From: Chytridium lagenaria
Lineage: Eukaryota > Chytridiomycota > Chytridiomycetes > Chytridiales > Chytridiaceae
DNA: 64,000 nt
Direction of reading: 5' to 3'
Assembly (NCBI GenBank): GCA_025449115.1
Contig: JAHLKC010000038.1
Coordinates: 186,001 to 250,000 of the forward strand
In this document: positions 49,540 to 63,132 of the stretch, piece by piece
Layout: each line of letters opens with the position of its first letter
Numbering within the stretch: the stretch's first letter is position 1
Position numbers and translations under genes: made by a program
Notes under the pieces: generated by a model
Databases searched by the model: none
What the model saw: the letters and a program-made list of their open reading frames with translations, nothing else
Told to the model about the DNA's origin: nothing

Positions 49540-52500
49540 ATGGATTTCGTTCTCACGGTTGCGCACGTTGCAATCTCAACCACAGAACATTAGAAACATT
49601 TGTATTCTAGCCCACGTCGGTGAGTTTGGAGCGAGCATTAGCTGGTCTAACTGGTTTAACGTCTATAGATCATGGTAAAGTTGGAACATGCCCAACACTG
49701 AATTGATAACATATATAGGCAAGACAACATTATCAGATTCCTTATTGGCATCCAATGGAATAATTAGCTCAAAACTAGCGGGAAAGGTTCGATATCTGGA
49801 TTCTAGGGAAGATGAGCAGGAAAGAGGCATTACTATGATGAGTCTTCTGGAATATCTCTTTACTTTAAGATCATTCGGCGTCTTGTCGCTGGCGGCGAAG
49901 GTTTGATCTCACTTTAACTTTTGAGGTTTGATTGTAACGAAACTGTAGAGACGCAAGAAGAGCAGGAATATCTTATTAATCTTATTGATTCCCCCGGCCA
50001 TGTCGATTTTCTGCGCTACATAGTGTCGACAGCCTCGAGGCTCTGTGATGGTGCATTGGTTTTGGTAGACGCAGTGGAGGGTGTTTGCACCCAAACGCAT
50101 GCAGTACTTCGCCAGGCGTTTACTGAAAACGTCAGGCCGGTTCTGGTTCTTAACAAGATGGATCGCTTGATCACAGAGTTGAAGATGACACCCTTGGAGG
50201 CTTATCAGCATCTCAACAACATCCTTGGACAGGTTAATGCCATCATCGGAACTTTTCATACAGAGAATTTGATTGCGGATGATGCCCGACAATATGAGGA
50301 GGCAAAGGCGCAAAGGGAAGCTCATAAGGATGATGGTGCGGAAACAGCAGAATGGGTTTTGGAAGACAGGGACGATTCGCATCTTTACTTTTCTCCAGAG
50401 GCAGGCAACGTAATTTTCTCAAGTGCTATTGACGGATGGGCTTTCAGGTAGGATTGCATTGGATTTATTGACGTTTTTAATCTGCTTTTGATGACAGAAT
50501 AGACCAGTTTGCTGCAATATATGCGGCAAAAATGAAAGTAAAGGAGTCTATTCTCAAAAAGGCTCTTTGGGGCGACTTTTATTTTGATCCTAAAACTAAA
50601 AGAGCCATTGGATCTCAAGGGTTAAAGGGCCGAAACTTAAAACCGTTCTTTGTGCAATTTATATTAGACAACATTTGGGCCGTGTACGATTCTGTTTATG
50701 AGTAGGATTTGCTGTTTGCCATGTCTGATTATGACCTAGAGATCGGACAAAACTCGAGAAGATTATTACAACACTTAATGTCAAAGTTCTGCCACGAGAT
50801 TTAAAGTCAAAGGATGGTAAAGCTCTATTGGCCTTGATCATGAGTCAATGGCTGCCAATATCCTCGACAATTCTTGTGACCGTAGTGGAACAGCTTCCTT
50901 CTCCTATCGCCGCCCAGACCACTAGAATACCAAAGATTTTGGGCTCGCCTTTAGGCGGAACCCGCACCGACTACTCCAAGCTTGAATGACGATACTGGAA
51001 CTCTCTTATGATATGTGATGCAAAGACTTCAACTACTATTGCCTATATCAGCAAAGTATTTAGTGTTTCAAACGATATGCTGCCTAAAGGAAGGAAAGGG
51101 TAATCTTTCTGCAGATCAATTACGGGAGCGGAGAAGAATAGCGTTGCTTAAGCAGGCGACAAGGCCCGGGGTGAAGATGTTGGACCTGAAGGGGAAGGGT
51201 CTGCTGAAGTAATTTCCACTTATGACATCCAAGATGGAAACGACACTGCAGGATACGTCAATGACGAAACTCTCGTGGGCTTTGCGAGAATATATAGCGG
51301 TACTATAAAAGTGGGACAAAAGATCTTTGTGTTGGGTCCGAAGTACAATCCGTCAAAGCCCACGGAACATTGCTCAGAAATTGTAGTTCAGCGCCTTTTC
51401 CTTTTGATGGGAAGAGAATTAGAGGACTTGGACGAGGTTCCAGCCGGAAACGTCTTTGGAATTTCTGGGATTGATCTTCATGTTTTAAAGACTGCAACCT
51501 TAAGCACTACTCAATTGTGCCCTAGTTTCGGAAAGCTGACGGGTGAAGCACCAATTCTTAGGGTTGCACTAGAGCCAGAGAATCCTGGTGCGTTATATCA
51601 CTGGTAATTTATTTTTAAATGTTTCGTAGGTCAAATGGCGAAATTGGTACATGGTCTTCATCTCCTTAATCAAGCAGATCCATGCGTAGAAGTGTTTCTT
51701 CAGGAGACAGGTGAGCACGTCATTGTAACTGCCGGAGAACTACACCTCGAGGTAGGTACAGTAATTTTGAATCTCAGCCAACAGTTTTCTCTAGAGATGT
51801 ATCAAGGACTTGAGAGAGCGATTTGCAAAGATCGAAATTAGCGTCTCTCAGCCTATCGTACCCTTTCGCGAAACCCTTTCTTACCAACCAGCGATTCAAT
51901 CGCCATCTGAATCGGTAAAGCAAACAAAAGACAATATCAAAGAAAGCGTCAGTGACGAAGAGGACCGAGGTACTAGCTATTTAAAGGAGGATGGAGAGTC
52001 TGGAGAAAAGTCAGAAGAGAAAACAACATACCCGGTGGGAACTGTCGTTGTCTCAACATCAAATCAACTCGCTACCATCCGTGTACGGGCAGTGCCACTC
52101 CCTCGTAACGTCATTTCGGTTCTTGATTCTCACGCGGCAAGCTTGAAACAGCTTATGGAATCTGGAGATGTCAAAAAGAAAATGCGCGCAAAGCTTGGGG
52201 AAGTTGCAAAAGTAGTTGATGATCCTGCTTTGCACAGGTTAATCACAGATCTCAATGAAGCGTTTAAACACGCTTCGCAGGACTCAGACCTGATTGATAA
52301 GGAAGTTTTTTCAGGCGTCACGGAGAGGTACATATAATATTATTCCTTAGGCTAATCAATAACAGAATTTGGGCGTTTGGACCACGGGATGTGGGGGCAA
52401 ATATTTTTGTGAATATGCTTCAGGATGAAACGTAGGAATTTGGTATCTATCACGACATGACATATTATCTTTTTTATCAATAAGTAAGGAAGGTAGCGAT

Positions 52501-53532
52501 GAGGTCGACGATGAACAGGATGATGAACTACAGAGTGGAATGCAGACTCCTCGAAGTAATGCTACAGAGGACGAGACCCTTCAGAACTTTTCGACCCAAA
52601 AAATATTGCGGAGCGTTGAAAATGCGATGCGGACTGGTTTTCAATTAGCTACATCTGCTGGTCCGCTTTGTGCGAGCCTATGGAAGGCGTGGCTTTTTTC
52701 TTAGAAGAATTTAGTGTCAAATCGGACCTTTCAAATAGTAAGTCAGCTCTTAGTTATTGTTTCAGATACTCACTTCACCCTTAGCGAAAGCTCTCGGTAG
52801 CATTTTCGGGATTGGTCATAGCTACTATGAGAGATGCATGTAAGCAAGCATACCTTCAGTGGTCGCCAAGGCTCTCATTGGCAATGTACTCCTGTGACCT
52901 TCAAGCACCTGGTGAGTGCACTGTTGATTGTTCTTTTTTCCCCCTTGTATCCTACTTTTCCAGATCTAAATTTAAGTAGCGGAGGTTTTGGGTAAAGTTT
53001 ACGCTGTGTTGGCAAAGAGGAAGGGAAGGATTCTATCTGAAGAATTGCGCGAGGGAACTCCGTTTTTTCCAGATTAAAGCCCTTCTTCCCGTCGTTGAAA
53101 GTATTGGATTTTCTGATGGTAAGTTAAGTCAACTTCAACCCTGAGAGTCAACGAACCTATCTAACAATTATTTTATTTTCTCGGCTGCAGATATTCGAAA
53201 GAGGACCGCTGGTGCTGCGAGCCCGCAGCTTATTTTCCACGGGTATGTTGTTTACTTCATTGCCTAACTGACTTTTCTCATTTTTAGATTTGAAATTTGG
53301 ACCAAGATCCATTCTGGGTTCCCAACACTGTGGAGGAGCTTGAGGACTTAGGAGAAAAAGCTGACCGCGATAATCTCGCTAAGAAGTACATGGAGGGCGT
53401 TAGGAAGCGAAAGGTAGAATTTGATTTATGGAAAGGGCGCGTTCTTAAGTTGATCTTTGCGTATAGGGCATGTTTGTCGAAAAGAAAATTGTTGAGCACG
53501 CAGAGAAACAACGTACTCTCAAGGTGAAATGA
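49540..53532 (+). CDS. EFL1: Elongation factor-like GTPase EFL1 (Ria1)
   Basis: Cytoplasmic EF-2-like GTPase that, with SBDS, releases eIF6/TIF6 from late 60S subunits. Seen: [10 protein letters not shown], then D-H-G-K-T-T assembled from a 6-nt micro-exon (49669-49674), [52 protein letters not shown] (G3), [33 protein letters not shown] (G4), [206 protein letters not shown], and the conserved ending [15 protein letters not shown]. About 1030 residues. Frame shifts near 49560, 49850, 50700, 51030, 51205 and 52690. Start is tentative. Confidence 0.95.
49669..49674 (+). other. 6-nt micro-exon in EFL1 (P-loop)
   Basis: Exon ATCATG bounded by intron 49620-49668 (GTGAGT...CTATAG, 49 nt, with CTAAC branch site) and intron 49675-49718 (GTAAAG...ATATAG, 44 nt). 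Joining GTC-G, AT-CAT-G and GC-AAG-ACA gives V-D-H-G-K-T, exactly the G1 motif. No other combination of local GT/AG sites restores it. Confidence 0.85.
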
Positions 53533-53975
53533 AGGCACGAAAGAAGCTGCCAGTCCGAGACCGTTTACTTTGACGCACAAGTGCAGGATGGCCTGACACC
53601 ACCCATAAAACATTAAAAATAAAAATAAATTTTTTTGATTCGCCCAAAAGAACACCGTCCGACAAGCATTCACAAACCCTCCCCAAAAAGAAGTCAATTT
53701 TGAATGTTGGTTCTGTTCAACGTGGGCTGCAATTCCTACCAACATTTTCGCTTTACCATCAACACCACACGATCAATCCACAGCCGGTGCCAATCTTGCA
53801 GCATCATCGAACATTACGGTTGCTCTTCTTCCGCAACTCTTCATCAGCAGCTTCACGAGTCTTGACGCAAAGCTCCAAGATTAGCTACTCTGCTTATCGC
53901 ATCCGACATTCGTCTCATCGTCTATTCTTTCCAAACATATCTTCCTCGACTTCATCCTTCACCACCTCTTCAAAG
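53533..53975. other. Spacer and possible 5' extension of IDI1
   Basis: About 440 nt between EFL1 and the conserved IDI1 start. From 53700 the IDI1 frame stays open without an in-frame ATG and reads as a serine/arginine-rich, acid-poor leader (SSAASRVLTQSSKISYSAYR), so it may encode a mitochondrial targeting extension supplied by an upstream exon or a start lost to an indel; otherwise it is untranslated leader. Confidence 0.4.
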
Positions 53976-55057
<1,082 letters not shown>

Positions 55058-55379
55058 GAACCAGTTACCTTACCAAACTCCCCATAAAATATTACTTCGA
55101 CTCCTTTTACACTTTACACACATATCCTTCCTAAACTTCGTTGCCAGGGTGCTCCTGGCATTTACAAATTTTATAAGATTTTGACCCCAATAGATATATA
55201 TATCTTAAAATGCTGTGTATCGCTTCCCGCACAGGGATTCTCAATTCAGTCATACTCGTCCGTCAAAAGCTGAGCAATAAATCACTCTCCGTCTTCTAAA
55301 AATCAAAACAACCCCAACAACTGTAAAATTAGAGAATTCACTTTTCTCCCGATTTTCCCTCTCCAAGTTATTCAGCACA
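55058..55379. other. Convergent 3' spacer, IDI1 and eIF2B delta
   Basis: 322 nt of A/T-rich DNA with a short TA run at 55194-55205. Holds the 3' ends of both genes; the eIF2B frame may reach into it. Nothing else recognised. Confidence 0.5.
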
Positions 55380-57217
55380 TTAAGCACATTCGTACTTGGC
55401 ATAAAACCCATTTTCGCAGACTACCATCGAAATGCAAGACGCAGGCGTAACGTCATAATGGAGGTTCAGCATCTTCAAATCATTCTACTTTTCTCCAATC
55501 CCTCAAAATCTGCGTCCTCCAGCCCCAGCAGACGAAGCAGAAGCAGAGGCATCTTGGACGCGCATGGTCTCAAGACTGGAAGGGAGTCGGGCATTCGGGG
55601 GACGGTTCTCCAAGTTCACAAGAGCGTCAGGATCGCCTGATTTACAGATTTAGTTGTTGCATGTAGAACTGGATTATTTTTACCAATTTCGTTCCAGACA
55701 AAGGAATCGAGTCGGACGGTTTCAGTGAATTTGTAAAGTTCGCAGAGAACAATGACAGGAATATTGGCGTCCGATGCCATCATAGCGACCAAAGCGGTTC
55801 CGGCTCTGGCCATGACAGCACCATTGGAAAGAAGCGAACTAGCGCCGAGAATCAACTTGGTAACCTGACATATAAATTAGTATACAAATTAAATGAGTGT
55901 AAATCCTACATCCTTGATCACGATGAAAGACTGTTTGAAAGGATGTAGGTGCAAGAGATTCCAGCGTCCACAAGACTTTTCAGTAGAATCCTTCCTGAGG
56001 ATTTACAAGACAAGAAAGCGTTAAAAAGAATAAAAAGTAATGATATTAAAGGTAGAGACCAACCTTCAAGCTTGGGCCTTGAATCACACACAATGACTCG
56101 GAATGCTATACCGCTCGAATGGGCTTCCAGCAAAAGCTTTTCAACAACAGATGATCTGAAAAGAATAATTATCAACTTAAGGTGCTTGAATCTACAAATC
56201 TAAAATAGCAAGTGGATAAAAGAGAAATGCACCCACTTGGAATAAACAAGGATAACATCGCCGTTGCGAATCTTTTCATGCAGTTCTGGATAATGGCGGA
56301 GGCGGCCACAGTAATTTTCTCTTTAATAAAATCATCAATCCAGTTGCGAAGAGATTCCTTGACCTACAAATATGTAAATAATTTACATGCATTGCGGAGT
56401 GTGAATCGAAAAAGTTGTAAAAGGGCATAATAAGAGCAAGGAAGAACTAAAACATCATACATCCTCATCCGCCTTGTCAATGGAATTTTTTGTAATCTCA
56501 TTCTCAACTGCCTGATTGCCGTCTTCATACTATCAGCCAACGACCTTGTAGTCGTCAGATAATCAATCTGTTTCCCAATATGCGACGTCAAATGCCTCTG
56601 CAATGACGTCCCCACAGGTGTAACATAATCCGAAATCACCTAATAAACTTTTAACTTTTAAACAAAAGACCTTGTAAACCTTTTTAAAAGCCAACAGCAT
56701 TGCCAAACACCTTGCATTCCCTCCACAAATAATATGGTCGGAAAATTGCAGCCCCAAATTAATGATCGCAGGATGAACCTGATTCTGACTCCTCCATTCC
56801 GCGAGAGTCGTGTTCTCACGCTCGTATTGCGTCAAATGCGATAATAGCGGGACGGGACGGTGATCTGATTTTTGAGGGGCTATGAGTTGCTTTTCTTTAG
56901 GTTGGTTGGAGCGGTGTTTAGCGTTAACTTGCAAGTGAGGGGTTGAGGGAGCTGTTGGAAGTCCAGGTGCTGTTGGTGTTGTGACGGGGTGGGATGCGGG
57001 ACGGTCTTGAGGGTTTGAAGTTGCAGGGAGCCACCGTTTGGCCCGGAGGCGCCGGGCGGAGCTCCAGCGCGGGCTTTTTTCTCGGCACGTTGGCGTTCCT
57101 AGAATGTAGAGAGTAGGCTGCTTTAGCATAGTCTCAAGTACGCGATGATGGATAAAACATAATTCATTCGAAGATGGGGATCGATAGTTGACTGGTCAAC
57201 TAAACTTCATTCGTCAT
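55380..57217 (-). CDS. GCD2: Translation initiation factor eIF2B subunit delta
   Basis: Regulatory subunit of the eIF2 guanine-nucleotide exchange factor. Minus strand: probable start MTNE at ATG 57217 spliced to ERQRAEKKARAGAPPGA, a basic, proline-rich N-terminus, then VPLLSHLTQYERENTTLAEW, VHPAIINLGLQFSDHIICGG, NARCLAMLLAFKK; VISDYVTPVGTSLQRHLTSH; GKQIDYLTTTRSLADSMKTA; KESLRNWIDDFIKEKITVAA; SSVVEKLLLEAHSSGIAF and RVIVCDSRPKLEG; VTKLILGASSLLSNGAVMAR, GTALVAMMASDANIPVIVLC, ELYKFTETVRLDSFVWNEIG; then after a frame break LNLHYDVTPA and a C-terminal ISMVV segment. The VIVCDSRP and ETYKF-like signatures separate delta from alpha and beta. Alternative C-terminal frame gives GFMPSTNVLNVLNNLE. About 440 residues. 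Introns near 55865-55912, 56020-56060, 56155-56205, 56370-56460 and 56640-56690. Confidence 0.88.
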
Positions 57218-57279
57218 GCCGTCCAGGTTCCCTTCAAACAAGGATCGTTGATCCAGAAAAGCTATATGAGCGACAGGCA

Positions 57280-58609
57280 ATGTCAAGCAACCCATTAGAA
57301 CAATGCCACGGCCATACTACCCCACCTCACCCCTTTCCTTCAACACTACCGAAATATCCCTTTTCTCACCTGGTACTCCCTCCGTTCCGCCTTCGTCATC
57401 TCCTTCATGCTCTTCTTTGGTCCTCGCTCGTCCATCTCATTCATTTTTTCCTTTCGTCACAAAAAAAACTTTGCGAAGTCATGACTTCTTTCAAGAGCGA
57501 TGTGGCGAAAAAGCGGGTCAGGAATCGGAGGCTCCTCTTCATAGATATGGTGTTGAAGGGTGAGAAAGGGAATTGGATGCAAGAGGAAGATTTGAAGGAG
57601 TTTGGGGATTACTTTTCGGATGAAGTGTTGAAGAGAAAGGTGCCAGCGTTGTTTGAGTTTTACATAGGTAAGTCTTTTTTTGCCACATCATGCGATTGGG
57701 AGCGAAGGACTGGAGGCTGTTTGTCGTATGCTTCATTCCGCCATTCTTGACACATTGATCATTAGCCTTTTATAACATTATCTGAACAGGTCGCCATGTC
57801 CCCGAAAACGAACGACGCAAAGCCTTTAATCATTCCATGTCTCTGGTTGAACGCATGTACCATGACATTGACGAATGCCATCATCGAGATACCCTCGAAG
57901 TCACCGCAGCAAACATGATGGACGAAGACGAAGACAATGAAGCTGACGATGAAGAAGAAGAAGATATCATCGACGGGGGCGGACTTTCTGCAAGTCTTCC
58001 AGCAATGACATTGGCGCATCAAGCTACGACCGCAATGGATTATGGCCAAGATGAAGATACGGAGGAGTTTGATTCAGACGATGAAGAGGGGAAGGCACTT
58101 GCGAAAGCAAGGAAGGAGGCACGGAAAGCGAGAATGGCTGAACTTCGAGCAATGGCGGCGTCAACATTACCTCTTAACACAGTTGCATCTACATCTTCAA
58201 ATCGTTCACCTCAAGTCTTAAGGCCACCAACTAACCGTCTGCAAAACGCCGTTGTACCCACCCCTCATCTTCAACCTACCCCTACACAAATTACCCAAAT
58301 TCCCCGCTCCAACCCTTCCCTTCCCCCATCCCAACCTACAATCTCCTTCAAGTCCACATTACGCCTGCAGACCGTCTTGCCCTCCGCACCGACTTTCACC
58401 GGATTGTTAAAGAACGTTTCCTCGCTGGTCTCGACGAGGACTTTGATTACGTCCGTGTCGACTCTAACGAGGCCTTTGACGATTTAGGGCAGATGGAACG
58501 GGATGCTGAGGATGCGTATTTCGATGATGACGAGGATGCTGGGTGGAGGTTGGAATTATCGGGAGCGGAGGAGAGATCGAGGTTCGGGAGGAGTATGATT
58601 ACTGATTGA
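57280..58609 (+). CDS. CCDC97: CCDC97-like protein (SF3B-associated family)
   Basis: Recognised from two blocks of the CCDC97 C-terminal domain family. Block one: VAKKRVRNRRLLFIDMVLKG, EEDLKEFGDYFSDEVLKRK and VPALFEFYIGRHVPENER across an intron near 57667-57789. Block two: RIVKERFLAGLDEDFDYVRV, NEAFDDLGQMERDAEDAYFD and DDEDAGW near 58390-58550, ending RSMITD. Between them lies a very acidic stretch (57918-57975) and an alanine/arginine-rich helix KALAKARKEARKARMAELRA. A frame shift near 58345 separates the blocks. Human CCDC97 is found with the SF3B part of the U2 snRNP; function here is by homology. Start is uncertain: 57280 or 57483 (MTSFKSD) are the best ATGs. About 400 residues. Confidence 0.78.
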
Positions 58610-59103
58610 ACATTTTCTGCGTCTGCGTTTAAGCGCATTGCTGCCGGCTTTCTGCTTTAATTTTTTACCCTGCTATAAGGTTGCTTGTATATAAGCCCAC
58701 TCGCCCCTTTTTTTCTTCTTCCTCTTGTAAATATAATTAAGTTTGAATGCGTTATGCCTTGAAAAGCGTGATAGGAGGAGACAGAGTATATCAGGCGACA
58801 CGCATAGGACAGCTCATAGGACAGCTCATAGTTACTTCTTCGTCATAAAAACAGAGTCTCACAAAGCAACTACTTCAACGTGTTTATTCGCTTTGCCTCA
58901 AAAGTTTTTTATTGTTTTGGTACTAAGACGTACTCAGAACGAAAGAATTAGAGTGAGATAATGTACAAGGGAAACAAATAGGGTAGTAAGTTATCAGCCA
59001 CATAAAACAGAGAAAAACATGGGTGTGAAATCTCAAAAGCGACGTAAATGGGTCCCCCGACTATTACGAGTCTAAGCTTTCGTTTTCCCTTCAAAAATAG
59101 CCG
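58610..59103. other. Intergenic region, convergent
   Basis: Between the CCDC97-like gene and the membrane-protein gene. Contains a direct repeat of AGGACAGCTCATAG (58807-58820 and 58821-58834) and nothing that looks coding. Confidence 0.5.
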
Positions 59104-60508
59104 TCAAGCCCCAACCAAAATGCGCTCTTGATTACTTTGTACTTTTAATTTGAGTACTGTGATCAACAGAAGAAGATCCAACCCCGGACTCTTCATCTTC
59201 GTGCTTTTTTCGCGAGTTGCCGTTGTTCCCCAGCATGCTGTTGGCGGTTTGTTTGTGGAGGAGGATGTCTTGGTGTTTGCCGTTTCACGCGAGGCGATGA
59301 GCATGTTCTTTGTCATTAGGATGTCCAGGAGGAGGATCATGGGGAAGGAGCCTTTGACGAGCCAGAGGAAGGAGTTGAAGTTGGCAAGGGTTTTGAGAAC
59401 GGGGAAGGGAGTTGACCGACCACGACAACTGAAGGGAAGCGAAAAACATGTTAGACGTGACAATGAGAAAGAATTTTCTGAAGAAAAAAAAGAACTCACT
59501 GGCCAGAATGTTAAAGAAAATAATTGAAATACGCGGAATGGACGAATTCATGAGAGTCATGATCATCCCTTTAGACTCAGTGTTACTGCTGGTCCTTTTT
59601 GTCACGTGATCATAGACGTTCCAGACGAGCAAGAACAGGATGATGAGATCAGCAATGCCCCACACGAGGAACGCGTAAGAGTGAGCGGAAGCGATAGCTG
59701 GGTTACCAAGAGCGTTGTTTGAGAAGCGGAGACGGCCAATGTTGACCCTGAGAGCAGCAAAGATGACCAAGAGGATGGCCATGATGATGGTGAAGGTGCG
59801 ACGGAGGATGTCTGAAGTAAAGATGACGGAAGTTTTGATAAAGGAGTAGTAGACGGTCTGTAGAGAAGGATTAATGGAGTTAGCACGTTTGGTTTTTTTA
59901 ATGCGGCAAGAAACACTGGGACTAGAGGAGTTGTAGATAAGACAAGCCCCTTCCCAACTAGATTGCTTCGAACCTCTTCTGCAGAAAGAAACAAAACCGA
60001 GAATATGAAAGATGATGAGCTCACCGTCGCTTCGTGAACAATCCAATTGATCTCGTTAAAGAGAAGGAGGTAGGCGAGCAGGGGTGATGAGTTGAGCACT
60101 GCTGATGCAGTTGTGGGGGACGGCGGAACACATTCTCTCCGTGCTGCAATATAAGCTGTCTCAACGAGTGTACCGATGAATCCAGAGAGGCCATGTGCAA
60201 ACTAAAACAACGTGTATTGTAAGAATGAAAATCATGACGTGCAAAGATGAGGTGAAAAATTCGGAACACTCACCAGCACTCTCCACAACAGCTCTGCCTA
60301 AGAAAACGAGAAAGAAGAGGAATGAAAAGAAACAGATGAGTATACGTGCAGGGAGCAAAAAGTAATAGATATTTCGTATGTGTGCTATCACGTACCTTTG
60401 AGAAAACGTAAAGCAGTAAAAGATCAAGAAGCACCCCACGAGCGAACTCCACTGCAACCCCCCGACACTGCAATCAACCAGCACTGGTCAAAGGTGATTT
60501 CGCTCATG
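59104..60508 (-). CDS. Multi-spanning membrane protein, paralogue 1
   Basis: Minus strand from ATG 60508: MSEITFDQCWLIAVSG with the first membrane segment FARGVLLDLLLLYVFSK (frame shift near 60460), AELLWRVL, AHGLSGFIGTLVETAYIAAR, SSPLLAYLLLFNEINWIVHE, TVYYSFIKTSVIF, RRTFTIIMAILLVIFAALRV, SYAFLVWGIADLIILFLLVW then NVYDHVTKR, RISIIFFNILAS, and FNSFLWLVKGSFPMILLLDI followed by LMTKNMLIASRE; the C-terminus is hydrophilic (threonine/serine/lysine-rich) and ends ERILVGA. Six or seven hydrophobic helices with a short N-terminus and a cytoplasmic-looking tail resemble a 7TM receptor layout, but no receptor family motif is seen. Introns near 60210-60290 or 60300-60390, 59855-60020, and 59430-59495. 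The family is not known to me. A second copy lies at 63133-64000. Confidence 0.6.
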
Positions 60509-63132
60509 ATGATCGATCGATACGGTAGAATAACAAAGAGAACGAAATGTAAAAGGGGAGGCTGGGAACGCCGTGTTCTTTTTATACGATCCCAATTGAA
60601 GAAAGAGGAACCAGTAAATCAACTAGTCAACTTTCGGGTGAGAAAAACTGAACGTTTCCTATGTGGGATGTCGCTGATTTTCAATCTGTTGTGCCTCCTC
60701 CCGCCATGATTCAATTGAAAACAAAGGGATTGCACCTATTAATATCCAAAATTTATAATTACAAACTTCAAGGGACCTAAACCCCCTTACGGCGGGGGAC
60801 CAATTGGATGTTATGGCAATCTCTTACCCAACAAAGCCGCCTCATAGCACCCAACTTTACATTATTCTTTGATTCACAGGTATTTTGTGTGGGAGGTTTG
60901 CCTTTACACGCAGAGCATGCGCCGTGTTCATCGCATACAAGCTTCCCTTCGATCCTTTCTTACATTATATGGTAACGGTAAATCTTTCTCTATGACTCAC
61001 GTCCACAGTGGTCCCCTGTAAAATCCAGCTCATTCTTTTTCTTATGTGCAGTCGATAGGGGTACGTTGCTACCATGGAGGCAAAGATTTACGCAAAAATC
61101 GAGAGCAATACAATCATGATTTGTATCGCAGATGCTCCTCAGTTGCACCTGTATATCTCTATCAGTCACGCTTATTAAAATTAAATAAAATTCTTATTCA
61201 TAAGGGGAACCGTAACAAAAATGACATGCCTTCTCAATATAGCACTCTTCGGTTTTTGTGCTTATGTGAGCTCGAGGCCGACGGCGTCTGCACGATCGTC
61301 TGCAATTATGCAATGATAATTTTTTCGGATATCGATCATGATAACTCATAGAGCCATGCGATTAAAACGCCTAAAATATAGACACTTTGCCTCTTTCATT
61401 TGTCCGTACACTGTTTTTTTTTTCCTCTCCCCAATTATGCACAAGCATTAGCGTCACAAGTCAGTCCCTTCACCCTATTTTTCTCTTTTGTGGTAAAGTG
61501 AGCATGTATATATATTATCGGACGACGCGACGAGATGATGATGTGGATTTAAATATTTGTTCTAAATCGGGACCAAACGTCGTGATGGATCGCAAACCAT
61601 TTTTGTTCACTTCTTCCTAAAAGCTCTTATATTTGATCTAGTATGAATCAGAAACACGTCCATTTAAATTTCTGTACGATTTTATGTACTTATGTGAGGT
61701 CGTAATTGATAGAGTCAAAGAGTTTTCAGAATCGAGACTAAATCGATAGATATACCTTGTTAATCTTTGTCTCAGACTTGTGCAAAAAACAGAAGAAAAA
61801 CAAAAAGAGGAAAAACCCTGGAACTTTGTCTACATAAACTTTTAAGTTTCATTGCTGGATCAATCCAGCCTCAGAAAGCCTCGAACGTGACGCGTCCTGT
61901 AACCAAAGGGAAGGTACCCCTGGTGTTGATCACTTGAGGAGTAACCAAAGTAAAGTTACTCCTGGTGTTTGATCACTGCAGGAGGAGTCCCATAACCAAA
62001 GGGAAGGTACCCTGGTGTTGATCACTTGAGGAGTCCATAGCAGTGGTCGAGGAGAGGCCGCGGGTTGATGGGAGATTTACGACGTCAGAACGCGTCCGAC
62101 ACGGCTGCCCTGGATTTCCCGTCAGCCCGTACATCGCTTACCTTGTGTAAGTCATGATACAGGCTTCCCTCTCCTCCTTTATCCATCTGACACAATAAAC
62201 ACATAGGTACGGTCATTCTGTTTTTTAACATTAATTGATTCTGTCCTTCACAGTATCTTTTTTGATAAGGATTAGAGTAGTATGCTACATGGCCAACGAA
62301 AGTACAATCGTCGTAGTTGAAGTATTCGTCAAAAACAAACTATATTGATCCCACTGCAAAAACGGGGTATCATAACACCTATTTATTCTTAAATTTGCTC
62401 CACGTATCGAGTACATTATAGATATATCACACAATACCATTCTTTTCTTTTTCTATTACATAATAAACAGGGGGGAGACCTCCACATTACCGTTTTCCTC
62501 GTCGTCTAACACCAGTAAGGTACGTGGCAGCTCTTTATTAGTCCCAAGGATGTCTTGCCTTTAAAGCGCCTCGATACTGACAACCAGCAAGCATTGTGGC
62601 CGTTATGAGTAATGGCACTTATGGCGTTCCATCAAAACCATGCAATTTATAAACCATCCACGTGGGCGGCGTGTAATGAAGGTGTGTGTATCAGGAAATT
62701 AAAATAAAACAAAAATAGGCGGCGTAGCATGAAATTCGGCAAAAAGACAGGGTTTTATTTTCTTTCGCATTAACAAATTAACAATGATGCTTTTAATTGG
62801 TACTATGAGATTCAACCAGAAACTTAATCTGTACACAAACAAGAACCATAAAAAAAAAAGGGGGAGAAAGAATATACACGATGAAATGAAAAAAAGAGGT
62901 TCTTTCACTTTTTCCCCAAAAGCGTATGTCGGGGGAGTTTTTCATCTTTTGAAATATGAAAAAAAAAGTGACATGTTGAGAGGGTGTTTGTTTTTTTTTT
63001 GCCTCGCTCGAGAGAGGGGCAAGGGAGAACGTCTAAATTGTAACGAAAACAATGGGAGGGAGCATGTACAGGGAGTGTGAGAACTCGGTAGAGACTAGAA
63101 CAAAAAATAGGCGAAAAAGAAACGTAAAGAGA
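60509..63132. other. 2.6-kb region without a recognisable gene
   Basis: Upstream of paralogue 1. Small open frames occur (for example 61046-61351) but show no family features or believable exon structure. Base composition is A/T-rich with mixed islands. Holds the three-copy hairpin repeat at 61901-62034, runs of A near 62850-62860 and of T near 62990. 62500-63130 looks like the 3' flank of paralogue 2. No RNA gene recognised. Confidence 0.45.
61901..62034. repeat. Three tandem ~45-bp units, each with an inverted repeat
   Basis: Units at 61901-61942, 61943-61993 and 61994-62034. Units 1 and 3 differ by one C; unit 2 is diverged and slightly longer. All share AACCAAAG...TGGTGTT and GATCACT...GGAGT. 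In units 1 and 3 the core AGGG...CCCT can pair; in unit 2 the core is AGTAA-AG-TTACT, a different but still self-complementary sequence. Confidence 0.8.

Noticed and set aside
57215..57218. Overlapping start codons of eIF2B delta (minus) and a plus-strand gene
   Set aside because: The plus ATG gives an 11-codon frame that stops at once; the CCDC97 start lies further right.
61046..61351. A 101-codon plus-strand frame in the right-hand spacer
   Set aside because: Composition and lack of motifs or splice context suggest chance; not listed as a gene.
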